Source: Anaerolineaceae bacterium
GTDB lineage: Bacteria; Chloroflexota; Anaerolineae; Aggregatilineales; Phototrophicaceae
DNA: 48,846 nucleotides
Direction of reading: 5' to 3'
Assembly: GCA_007693385.1 (NCBI GenBank)
Contig: REDR01000116.1
Location: 1-48,846, forward strand
In this document: in pieces, positions 34,897-43,178 of the stretch
Layout: every line of letters starts with the position of its first letter
Position numbering within the stretch: position 1 is the stretch's first letter
Made by a program: the position numbers and the translations under genes
Notes under the pieces: model-generated
What the model was told of the DNA's origin: nothing
The model's input: the letters and a program-made list of their open reading frames with translations, nothing else
Database searches by the model: none

Positions 34897-35772
34897 ATGT
34901 TACCACCGAGTTATGAGAACCTGTTCTCATACAACGCCATGGAATTCTACATGGTGTCGCATACGCTGACGGTTGGCTTCGCCATCATGTTGGCCGCACT
35001 ATTCTACTTTATCTTGACCATCCGCACCGTCGCACCGCGTTATCGCATTTCATCGGTGTTGTCGGTTGTCGTGATGGTCTCCGCCTTTTTAATCCTGTTC
35101 TTCCAGCAACAAAGCTGGGAAAACGCTTTCATGTGGGATGAAACACAGCAGTTATTCATCCGTGATGAAGCCGCGTTACCGTTCTCTAACGGCTATCGCT
35201 ATCTGAACTGGTTGATCGACGTGCCGATGCTGTTGCTTCAGATTTTGTTCATCGTGGAAATCACCAAACAGCGCCGTGCTTCGTTGCGTAACTGGTTCTT
35301 CTTCTCCGGCTCGATGATGATCGTCACCGGCTACATCGGCCAGTTCTATGAGGTGTCGGAAGTGGTGCGCGGTGAGGCGGGCGAAATCCTGAGCTACTCG
35401 CTGGCGGGCACGCCGTTCTTCATCTGGGGCGCTATCTCGACGCTGTTCTTCTTCCATGTGTTGTTCTTGATATATAAGATCGTTCAAGAAGCGCGTAAAG
35501 AACTGCCGGGCAATGCCGCCACCGTGATGGGCACTATCGGCGTGTTGTTCTTCGTGTCGTGGTTCCTGTATCCGGGCGCGTACCTGATGCCGCTATGGGA
35601 TGAAGGCGCGATGAGCGTCGTCGGGCGGCAGATCACATTCACCGTCGCCGACGTGGCATCGAAGGTGATCTACGGTATCTTGCTGGCCTATGTCGCGCAG
35701 ATTCGTAGCAACCATGACGGTTACGTGTACGAAGAAATCGAAGGCGGCAACGAAGGGCTGGAAGCGGCCTAA
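34897..35772 (+). CDS. Microbial rhodopsin with NDQ motif: putative light-driven Na+ pump
   Basis: 291 residues from the ATG at 34897 (GGGGAG 8 nt upstream; the TTG two codons earlier is only 2 nt from it). Seven helices. Helix C reads RYLNWLIDVPMLLLQ with R101, N104, D108 and Q115 at the bacteriorhodopsin 82/85/89/96 positions: the N-D-Q set that defines Na+-pumping rhodopsins such as KR2. The retinal lysine is K256 (ADVASKVIYG) with the second counterion D252 four residues before. L112 at the Leu93 position predicts green absorption. Gly178 (IWGAIST) occupies the Trp138 position, the fenestration that admits a carotenoid antenna in xanthorhodopsin. No retinal-synthesis gene is adjacent. A terminator follows. 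Confidence 0.95.
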   Translation: MLPPSYENLFSYNAMEFYMVSHTLTVGFAIMLAALFYFILTIRTVAPRYRISSVLSVVVMVSAFLILFFQQQSWENAFMWDETQQLFIRDEAALPFSNGYRYLNWLIDVPMLLLQILFIVEITKQRRASLRNWFFFSGSMMIVTGYIGQFYEVSEVVRGEAGEILSYSLAGTPFFIWGAISTLFFFHVLFLIYKIVQEARKELPGNAATVMGTIGVLFFVSWFLYPGAYLMPLWDEGAMSVVGRQITFTVADVASKVIYGILLAYVAQIRSNHDGYVYEEIEGGNEGLEAA

Positions 35773-35802
35773 ATCGTCGGCCATCGTGTCATAACAGATT
35801 GT

Positions 35803-35830
35803 AGGGGCGTAGCGTGCTACGCCCCTTTTT
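35803..35830 (+). terminator. Rho-independent terminator of the rhodopsin gene (GGGGCGTAGC palindrome)
   Basis: Perfect 11-bp arms AGGGGCGTAGC / GCTACGCCCCT with loop GT run into TTTTT. It is the same palindrome as at 24507-24532, here serving as a terminator. Confidence 0.88.
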
Positions 35831-35934
35831 GCGTCACCGGCGCACCGCGTTCGTGTTTAGCCGGTTGCTCATTCGTCTAAATTAGCATAAGATGATAAAG
35901 AACAAGATGGAGTGGTAGCCGCAGGCAGAATCAC

Positions 35935-38900
35935 ATGGCCGATAAGATGGTAGCACAGACTATTGACCGATTGATCGCGCCGTTTGATAGCAAACGGACG
36001 GAAATAGCAGACCGCATTCGCTACGCCTCCGGCATCCTGCTCGTCATTATCGTGTTCGCACTGGTAACGCTGACTATCTTCACCATCGTCGGCTATCCGA
36101 TCAACTTCCAATCATGGCATATCAATCTAGCGCTGGTCGGTCTTGTCGCCGCGTATGCCGTCACGCGCATGGGATACCCCAACGGCGGAATCTGGTTGGG
36201 CATCGTGGCGATAGTGGCCGGTCTGATCGTCAACGCGACGCCGCCGCAGGTCGGCGCGGCGTCGCCTTTCTTGCTATATCTCATCATCCCGATTTTGCTG
36301 GCCGCGCTTTTCTTATCAATGGCGGCGCAAATACTGGTTAATGTATCCGTCGTCGGCATCGTCGCCGCCCTGCCGTTACTGTATCCCGATCACATCGTCT
36401 ATGATGATCTGATGGTGAATGCGCTGGTCAACCTCAGCGCGGTCTCATTGATGGCGCTGGGGCTGGGGTTGGCACGGCGCACGCTGACACAGCGCACACG
36501 CCTACAGGCCGCGCTATTCCAGACATTGAGCGAAGAACACGACAGCCTGCTGACACGAGCCACCATCATCACCCGCGCCATGAGTGATTTCACATACGAA
36601 GTGCGTCTGGAGGACGGCGATCCGGAGCGCCTGTCGTTCGACAACATCGAAGGCGCGTTCGAGCGTTTGACCGGCTACCCGCGTAATCGCCTCATCAAGC
36701 CGGAAACGCTATCGCTGATCCACGAGGCAGACCGCGAGCGCGTCCGCAAGCACCTTCAAACCGCGTGGGACGGCAAAGCACACACCATCGAAGCCCGCAT
36801 CATCACCCGCGACGGTCAAACGCGCTGGGTGCAAAACCACGCCTACCCACGCATCAACGCACAGGGCGATGTTGTCTCGCTCATCTGCATCGCGCATGAC
36901 ATCACAGACCGCACCGAGCGCGAAAACGCGCTCTCCGACCACGCCATCCGGCAGGCCGTCGTCGCGGAACTGGGACAACGGGCGCTGAGTGATGTGTACA
37001 CCACGCATCAGATCATCCGCCACGCCGCCACGTTGATCCGGCAGGCTTTGACCGCCGACTATGTACGCATCATCGAGATTGCGCCCGATCAGCGCACCGT
37101 GATCTTCGACCATCGCATCAGCGACAAGACGGACGAGCCGGAACAAATTTACAGCGTCGCCGAGCCACCGCTAGCCGATGCGATACGGCGCGGGGTGGTC
37201 ATCAACATCGACGACAGCGCCCATGACCGGCGCTATGAGCAGGTCGCCGCTAGCGGCTTCGCCAGTATGGTCTGCGTGCCACTGATCGCGCACGCCGCCC
37301 CCGTCGGCGTGATGGTGGTCTGTCGCACCGAGCACAACCCGTTCAGCAAAGAGGTCGTTGACTTCTTGAAGTCGGTGGCAAACGTGCTGACATCGCTGAT
37401 CGAGCAGAAGCGCACACAGGTCGCCGAAGACCAGCAACGCGCCATCATCGAAGCGCAGAATCGCGTCGCCGCCGCCCTCAATTCGTCGCTGGGTTTGGAG
37501 GCGGTGCTGGATACCATTCTGGACAATCTGCCGCGCATCGTGCCGCATGATTTCGCCTCAATCATGCTGGTTGAAGGCGACCACGCCCGCATCATCCGGC
37601 ATCGTGGCTTTCCGGCCAAGCATCACGCCAAGCTGAGCCAATTGACATTCAACATCCGCACCGATAGCGCCATCCGGCGCATGATCCGCGAGCGCTCCGG
37701 CTTGATCTGGCTGGACGTTCACAAAGAACCGGGCTGGCGCAGTCTGCCGGAACCGGACATGATCCGTTGTTATATGGGCGTGCCCATCTTTCATCAGGAT
37801 ACGTTAATCGGCGTGCTGAATGTCGATCACAGCCAGCCGAATAGCTTCACCGGCGAGCATCTATCACGGGTGCAATCATTCGCGGATCAGGCCAGCATCG
37901 CCATCCGCAACGCCAACCACACCCGCGAGCTAGAGAAGCGCGTCGCCCAACGCACCGCCGAGCTAGAGCGCGAACAGCGCCACATGCAGACCATCCTCGA
38001 CGGCACCGCCGAAGGCATCTACTACGCGGAAAATCATGTCATTCAATATATCAATCCAGCGCTGGCCGCTATGACCGGCTACCAGATGAGCGACATCATC
38101 GGGCAGAATAGCGGCCTGTTCATCGTCGAAACGCGGGACGAGGAGAACTGGCGACGCATCAGAGCGTACTTGCGCGATCATCCGGTGTGGCGCGGCGAAG
38201 TGATCGTCGAGCGTGCCGACGGCGTGCGCTTCGAAGCCGGCGCGACAGTCTCCACGATTGAATGGCACGATGACCGCCTGCGTACCGTCACCTTGCTCCG
38301 CGACATCAGCGAGCAGAAGGCGCTACAAGAACAGAAGATGCGCTTCATCGCCAACGCCAGCCACGAGCTAAGGTCGCCGCTAACGTCGATCAACACGCGC
38401 ATCTATCTGATGCAACGCGACCCGATGCGCATGGTCGATCATATCCAGATGTTTCGCTATGCGGTTGACCGCATGAACCGCCTGATCGAAGATTTGCTGG
38501 ATATGTCGCGCTTTCAGAACGGCGTCATCCGCCTGCAACGGCGCAACGTCGTCATGCAACAGGTCATCAGCGACACGATCGGCCTGCACGAGATCGAAGC
38601 GCAACAGCGCGAGATCGAACTGGTCATCGACCTTGACCCCGATCCGCTCAACGTGCATATTGACCCGGATCGCATCGGGCAGGTATTGACCAACCTCATC
38701 AACAACGCGCTGAGCTATACGCCGAACGGCGGGCGCGTCACCGTGCGCCTGCAACACGACGAGCAGGCCGTCATTCAAGTGCAGGACACCGGAATCGGCA
38801 TCGCGCCGGAAGAATTGGAGAGCGTGTTTCAGCCATTCTATCGCGGCGAACAGGTCAGCGACATCAAAGGGACGGGACTCGGCCTGTGCATCAGCCGCGA

Positions 38901-39009
38901 GATCGCCCTGTTGCATGGCGGCGATTTGAGCGTGCAAAGTCAGGTCGGCGTTGGCAGTGTGTTTCAGTTGCGCTTGCCGACGCCTGAATCCGAAAAGAGT
39001 ATAGATTAA
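35935..39009 (+). CDS. Multi-domain membrane sensor histidine kinase (PAS-GAF-GAF-PAS)
   Basis: 1024 residues. About six or seven transmembrane helices (about 28-190) form a membrane sensor. A PAS domain (about 225-345, with ITRDGQTRWVQNHAYP and the closing HDITDRTERE), two GAF domains (about 345-500 and 515-670), a coiled coil (VAQRTAELEREQRHMQ) and a second PAS (about 680-800) follow. The HisKA domain has H810 in ANASHELRSPLTS. The HATPase domain has N-box LTNLINNAL, G1 DTGIGIAPEE and G2 GTGLGLCI. No response regulator is adjacent. The ATG at 35935 lacks a clear ribosome site; one four codons later is possible. Confidence 0.9.
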   Translation: MADKMVAQTIDRLIAPFDSKRTEIADRIRYASGILLVIIVFALVTLTIFTIVGYPINFQSWHINLALVGLVAAYAVTRMGYPNGGIWLGIVAIVAGLIVNATPPQVGAASPFLLYLIIPILLAALFLSMAAQILVNVSVVGIVAALPLLYPDHIVYDDLMVNALVNLSAVSLMALGLGLARRTLTQRTRLQAALFQTLSEEHDSLLTRATIITRAMSDFTYEVRLEDGDPERLSFDNIEGAFERLTGYPRNRLIKPETLSLIHEADRERVRKHLQTAWDGKAHTIEARIITRDGQTRWVQNHAYPRINAQGDVVSLICIAHDITDRTERENALSDHAIRQAVVAELGQRALSDVYTTHQIIRHAATLIRQALTADYVRIIEIAPDQRTVIFDHRISDKTDEPEQIYSVAEPPLADAIRRGVVINIDDSAHDRRYEQVAASGFASMVCVPLIAHAAPVGVMVVCRTEHNPFSKEVVDFLKSVANVLTSLIEQKRTQVAEDQQRAIIEAQNRVAAALNSSLGLEAVLDTILDNLPRIVPHDFASIMLVEGDHARIIRHRGFPAKHHAKLSQLTFNIRTDSAIRRMIRERSGLIWLDVHKEPGWRSLPEPDMIRCYMGVPIFHQDTLIGVLNVDHSQPNSFTGEHLSRVQSFADQASIAIRNANHTRELEKRVAQRTAELEREQRHMQTILDGTAEGIYYAENHVIQYINPALAAMTGYQMSDIIGQNSGLFIVETRDEENWRRIRAYLRDHPVWRGEVIVERADGVRFEAGATVSTIEWHDDRLRTVTLLRDISEQKALQEQKMRFIANASHELRSPLTSINTRIYLMQRDPMRMVDHIQMFRYAVDRMNRLIEDLLDMSRFQNGVIRLQRRNVVMQQVISDTIGLHEIEAQQREIELVIDLDPDPLNVHIDPDRIGQVLTNLINNALSYTPNGGRVTVRLQHDEQAVIQVQDTGIGIAPEELESVFQPFYRGEQVSDIKGTGLGLCISREIALLHGGDLSVQSQVGVGSVFQLRLPTPESEKSID

Positions 39010-39043
39010 CGACGTTTGTCAGTGATTTTCAACCGTTAAAATA

Positions 39044-39052
39044 TGGTATACA
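39044..39052 (+). promoter_or_regulatory. Candidate extended -10 box for the second kinase
   Basis: TG-g-TATACA (39044-39052) lies about 45 nt before the ATG at 39099. No good -35 is visible. Confidence 0.35.
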
Positions 39053-39098
39053 ATACAGCCAATTTCCTAAACAGGTAACAGATTGCAAAGAACGTAAA

Positions 39099-41357
39099 AT
39101 GTTCGTATGGCAGGTAACTCTCATCACTATATCGCTGGTGGCCGCGCTGGTATCGGCATGGGTCAGCCTCATCGCGCAACGACGCAACACACGCGGCGCG
39201 GCGGAAATACGTTTGTTCGCGTGGTTGGTGAGCGCGTGGGCGTTGCTGTATGCCGTCGCGCTCTCAGTGAATAATGCGGCGCTGATGATGGCACTGGAAC
39301 GCATCAAGCTGGCGCTAGGCCCGTGGCTCGGGCTGGTATGGCTGGCGCTGGCCTGTCGCCTGACCAGCAAATACCGCGCAATAAATCAGCGCTGGTTCAA
39401 GCCGATGGTCGCCATAGCCGGAATCACCACCGCGCTGACGTTACTCAACCCCAACGAGCTACTATGGCAGATGACCGTCGTCGATTCCGCGCTGGGCTTT
39501 GAGGCGGTGGCGCTATACCCGCGAGCGCTGGCCGCGCTGTATCTGGCGGCCACGCTCGGCTACGGCTTAATCGGGCTGGCGGTGATGGTCGGCTGGATTC
39601 TGAGACGCGATAAAGGCGACACGGTATCGCCTTTAGTGTGGGCATTCGTGATCGTCACCGCGCTCTCTCTGCTGGCGTGGCCGCTTGTGCATGGCTGGTA
39701 TCGCGTCGATCTGTTTCCGGTGTTGGGCGCATTCATCACCTATGCGATGAGTGTCGGGCGTTTTCAGTTTCGTATATCTGACCTGTTGCCGGTGGCCTAC
39801 GATAGCATCATCGCCAATATGCCAAACGGCGTGATGATCGTTGATCTGCAAAAACGGATTCGTACCATCAATCCGGCGCTAACGCGCATCGCTAATGTGC
39901 AGGCGCAAGACGTGCGCGGCGCGAATCTGGCCGCCACCTTCCCGCAGTTGCCGACTTGCGACTGTGAACACGAGTGCGAAATCGTGTGGGGCGAACGCCA
40001 ATACAGCTTACAGGTCAACGCGGTGGAGGACGGCTACGGCCATGTGCAGGGCTATCTGTGGGTGTTCCACGACATCACCCAGCGCAAGGACGCGGAAGAA
40101 GAATTGCGGCGCAGTCTGGAAAAATTGTACATCCTGCGCCAGATCACCGACGAAATCGCCGACACGCTCAGCGTCGATGACGTGCTGTTGATCTCGTTGG
40201 ACGCGGCGGCGCGGCTGACCGGCGGCAGTGCGGGGGTCATCGCGCTGTTAGACGCCGACCAGCGCATCATCTCCGCGCAGACCGTCGGGCAGTTCTCCGG
40301 CCTTGATGCATTGGGGGCGCTGGATATGCAAGCGCCAGCCATCGGCGAAGCGCTGGAATCGCGGCGGGCGACGCTCAACACCACGACCAAACGCCCGCAA
40401 GTGGTCGGGCCGTTAGTTTCGCGGGATCGCATCATCGGTATCATCAGCCTAGAGACGGCGCGGGATGATCTATTCAATCAGGATACGCTCAATTTCATTC
40501 AGGTGTTCGGGGATCGCGTGGCGATGGCGATGGAAAACGCCCGCCTCTACCGGCAAGCGCAAGACCAGATCGACGAATTGAAGCGGCTATATGAGCAGGT
40601 CAGCCGACTGGAAGGCATCAAGACCGACATGATCCGCATCGCCGCGCACGATCTCCGCAGTCCGTTGTCGGTGCTGATGGGCTATCTGTCCATGCTGGAG
40701 GACGACGCCGAGCAATTCGACGACGAACTGAACGACTATGTTCAGCAGATGCTATCGGCCACGCGGCGCATCACGGTGATGATCGACGAGATTCTATCGC
40801 TGGATCGCATCGAGCGCATGGCGCAGGAATTGACCGCCGAGCCGTTCGACATGAAGCCGCACGCCAAAGAAGCGGTGCATGAATTCCGGTGGCTGGCGCA
40901 GGAGAAGAAGATCAACCTGTCGTTCGTGCCGCGCACCGACGAAGCGACGATCATCAACGGCGATCCCCTGCAAATCTACGAGGCGATGATTAATCTAATC
41001 AGCAACGGCATCAAATATACGCCGGAGGGCGGCAACGTCACCGCGTATCTGCACACCTCTCAGGCCGATAACTGCGTGTCGTTTTCCGTCGAAGATGACG
41101 GTTACGGCATCCCCGAAGATCAACAAGACGATCTATTCAGCGCCTACACCCGCGCCAGTACCGCCGAGACTAGCAAAGTGGAAGGTAGCGGGCTGGGCTT
41201 GAATATCGTGAAGAAGATCATCGAACGGCACAAGGGCAAGCTATTTTTCGAGAGCGAATACAGACAGGGTAGCACGTTCGGCTTCTCCATCCCGCTTTAT
41301 CAGCCCGCCCCACCACCCTCTGCGGCGGACGGAGAAAAAGCGCTAGACGGCGCTTAA
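39099..41357 (+). CDS. 7TM-type sensor histidine kinase (PAS-GAF)
   Basis: 752 residues. An N-terminal seven-helix histidine-kinase sensor (about 1-225, 7TM-His-kin-like) precedes a PAS domain (about 232-335) containing an unusual CDCEHEC cysteine cluster at about 287-293, a GAF domain (about 350-490) and a coiled coil. The HisKA domain has H517 in IRIAAHDLRSPLSVL and the HATPase N-box INLISNGIKYTPE, with G1 DDGYGIPEDQ and G2 GSGLGLNIV. No cognate regulator is adjacent. The Cys/His cluster could bind metal or be redox-active, which is inference. It is convergent with the next gene, 12 bp apart. Confidence 0.9.
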   Translation: MFVWQVTLITISLVAALVSAWVSLIAQRRNTRGAAEIRLFAWLVSAWALLYAVALSVNNAALMMALERIKLALGPWLGLVWLALACRLTSKYRAINQRWFKPMVAIAGITTALTLLNPNELLWQMTVVDSALGFEAVALYPRALAALYLAATLGYGLIGLAVMVGWILRRDKGDTVSPLVWAFVIVTALSLLAWPLVHGWYRVDLFPVLGAFITYAMSVGRFQFRISDLLPVAYDSIIANMPNGVMIVDLQKRIRTINPALTRIANVQAQDVRGANLAATFPQLPTCDCEHECEIVWGERQYSLQVNAVEDGYGHVQGYLWVFHDITQRKDAEEELRRSLEKLYILRQITDEIADTLSVDDVLLISLDAAARLTGGSAGVIALLDADQRIISAQTVGQFSGLDALGALDMQAPAIGEALESRRATLNTTTKRPQVVGPLVSRDRIIGIISLETARDDLFNQDTLNFIQVFGDRVAMAMENARLYRQAQDQIDELKRLYEQVSRLEGIKTDMIRIAAHDLRSPLSVLMGYLSMLEDDAEQFDDELNDYVQQMLSATRRITVMIDEILSLDRIERMAQELTAEPFDMKPHAKEAVHEFRWLAQEKKINLSFVPRTDEATIINGDPLQIYEAMINLISNGIKYTPEGGNVTAYLHTSQADNCVSFSVEDDGYGIPEDQQDDLFSAYTRASTAETSKVEGSGLGLNIVKKIIERHKGKLFFESEYRQGSTFGFSIPLYQPAPPPSAADGEKALDGA

Positions 41358-41369
41358 CTCGCCATGCAA

Positions 41370-42164
41370 TCAACGGCGGGCAGACCGCGCCGCATCATCT
41401 CGCCCGTCGTCCTCATCCTGATAAGCCAGCAGTTCATCCACCGATAGATTCTCGAGGCGGCTCTGCGCGAGGATGGCGCGTAGCTCGCTGTTGATCTCGC
41501 CATCTTCGCCGACTTTGCGCTCGAAGTCGGGCGCCTGCGCGTGCTCCCAGCCGAAGACGTGCCGCGCCAGCAGGCGCTTATCCGCATAGACGCGCATTTC
41601 CCACACACCATCGTTATTCTGCTCATCATGCAGGGGCACCTTGGCCGACGGCGTGACCAGATTCCGCCCGCGCTCAAGGCGGTACACATCCTCATGCACG
41701 AAAACCTGCTGGCGGTAATGGTCATGAATCTCAAAACGGATACTGCCGACGGCGGCCTGTGGCACGCGCAACTGAACGAAAGGCTGGATGTAGTCGCTAT
41801 CATCGGGGATGGGGCGCGTGTGGTGTAGCGCCGGTTCATCGTCGTCGTAGAAGGCGATCAAGCCGATGTCTACCGGCAACACCAGTAAATGCTCCGGGTC
41901 CATTCCGGCCTCACGCACAGCGGCCAGCGCGTGCGGTTGCACGCTCTCCAGATTGCGCCCACCGGCGAAGCGCATCGAGTCGGCGTCGGTGTCGTCGGCT
42001 TCGCCGTCGTCGCCATCGCGCCATAGCCACCACAGCACAAACGGCAATACCAGCAAGATCATATTGCTGATCTGAAGCACCACCGCCATCACGAAAAGCG
42101 CGAAGAGCGCCAACATCAGGCGTTCGTTGTCGGACATACCATCCCAACCGCGATTGAAGTTCAT
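41370..42164 (-). CDS. Membrane protein of a paralogous pair, unknown function (copy A)
   Basis: 264 residues. One or two N-terminal helices (about 17-47) precede an acidic spacer (DGDDGEADDTDAD). The conserved soluble core (about 95-215) has DIGLIAFYDDDEP, RPIPDDSDYIQPFVQLRVP and GVWEMRVYADKRLLARHVFGW, with a helical acidic C-terminus. It matches the upstream gene in the same order: D-I-G-(L/V)-I, R-x-I, a P-F-V strand, a V-F/Y-V-H strand and a W-x-x-R-V-Y strand. AGGGAGG precedes the ATG, which follows the neighbour's stop directly. Not recognised further. Confidence 0.65.
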   Translation of the reverse strand: MNFNRGWDGMSDNERLMLALFALFVMAVVLQISNMILLVLPFVLWWLWRDGDDGEADDTDADSMRFAGGRNLESVQPHALAAVREAGMDPEHLLVLPVDIGLIAFYDDDEPALHHTRPIPDDSDYIQPFVQLRVPQAAVGSIRFEIHDHYRQQVFVHEDVYRLERGRNLVTPSAKVPLHDEQNNDGVWEMRVYADKRLLARHVFGWEHAQAPDFERKVGEDGEINSELRAILAQSRLENLSVDELLAYQDEDDGRDDAARSARR

Positions 42165-42956
42165 CTATCTGCCTCCCTTGCCCTGCTGATCGCCGCGCAA
42201 TAAATCCTCCAGACTGATCGGCGCGTCACGACGTTCGGCGCTCAAGCGGCGGGCGGGCGTGTCGGTTGCCTCCGGCGCTGGTTGACGACTGGCGGCACGC
42301 TCGCGGCGTTCTGTGGTGCTGACCGTCAAATGGAAGTTATGCAGGCCGACCAGCACATTATTGATGTACACGCGCAAATCCCAGTCGCCCACCCCGTTCA
42401 CCTCGTCGTTGCCATCAAGCGGCAGGTGATGGTCGGCCAGCACGTTGAACTCCCCCTCGCGCAGATACGGGTTCATCTGATGCACGTAGCGCTGTTGTCC
42501 GTTCTGGTCGATGAATTCAAAGCGCACGTTGATCGTGCGTTCGGCGTCTTTCGGTGGCACGTACAACGTGACGAAAGGCCGTGCGCCGTCGTCGTCTTTG
42601 GAGATGGTGCGGGCGCGGCGCATCACCAGCCCATCACTGCCCGATTGCGCAGTGATGACGCCAATATCCAGCATTTGCAGGTCTTCGATGAAGTAACTGC
42701 CGCGTTGCTCGGCGCGTTCCCGCGCTTCGCGGGCGTCCGAACTGATGCGGCTCTGTCGTGCGGTCACCTGCTCGGTGATGCGCTTGAACAGGCGCTCGCT
42801 AATGCTGACATCCATAAACGCGCCCATCATCGCCAGCACGAACACCGCCAGCAACACAGCCTGCGCCGATGCCGCAACATTGGGCGAAATGACAGCCAGC
42901 AGGGTGAGGATGCCCAGCGCGGCCAGCCAGATGATATTGTGCCGGTTACGTCGCAT
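42165..42956 (-). CDS. Membrane protein of a paralogous pair, unknown function (copy B)
   Basis: 263 residues. Two N-terminal helices (about 6-25 and 30-48), a coiled-coil-like charged stretch (SERLFKRITEQVTARQSRISSDAREARERAEQ), then the shared core DIGVITAQ, RPFVTLYVPP, RYVHQMNPYLREGEFNV and DWDLRVYINNVLVGLHNFHL (about 95-210), and a Pro/Arg-rich tail. It has a GGGAAG upstream of the ATG at 42956. The two genes are adjacent with stop and start touching, so they are translated together. The core looks like a beta-sandwich. No function is proposed. Confidence 0.65.
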   Translation of the reverse strand: MRRNRHNIIWLAALGILTLLAVISPNVAASAQAVLLAVFVLAMMGAFMDVSISERLFKRITEQVTARQSRISSDAREARERAEQRGSYFIEDLQMLDIGVITAQSGSDGLVMRRARTISKDDDGARPFVTLYVPPKDAERTINVRFEFIDQNGQQRYVHQMNPYLREGEFNVLADHHLPLDGNDEVNGVGDWDLRVYINNVLVGLHNFHLTVSTTERRERAASRQPAPEATDTPARRLSAERRDAPISLEDLLRGDQQGKGGR

Positions 42957-43099
42957 AATGATCTTCCCTTTTGTGTGATCGCTATTAGCCTATACGCAAA
43001 AGATGCGCCCGTCGTTCCGGGTGGCGGCCAACCACCCCGCATCATCCTATTCTAACCAATGCGACGAGAAATAGAAATACGGGCAAGGCGACGCCATAC

Positions 43100-43126
43100 A
43101 AAAAAGGGCGTAGCACGCTACGCCCT
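43100..43126 (-). terminator. Rho-independent terminator of the giant surface-protein gene
   Basis: On the minus strand, perfect AGGGCGTAGC / GCTACGCCCT arms with loop GT run into TTTTTT. A second GC hairpin (CGGGGCGC / GCGCCCCG, 43150-43173) lies between it and the stop. It belongs to the GGGGCGTAGC palindrome family. Confidence 0.85.
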
Positions 43127-43178
43127 GACGATTGACGTTATATGTTGATCGGGGCGCAACGGATCGCGCCCCGACGAT

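Noticed and set aside
33184-39009. Retinal or carotenoid biosynthesis next to the rhodopsin
   Set aside because: Flanking genes are a PPC-repeat protein and a sensor kinase; no blh, crtY, crtI or crtB-like motif.
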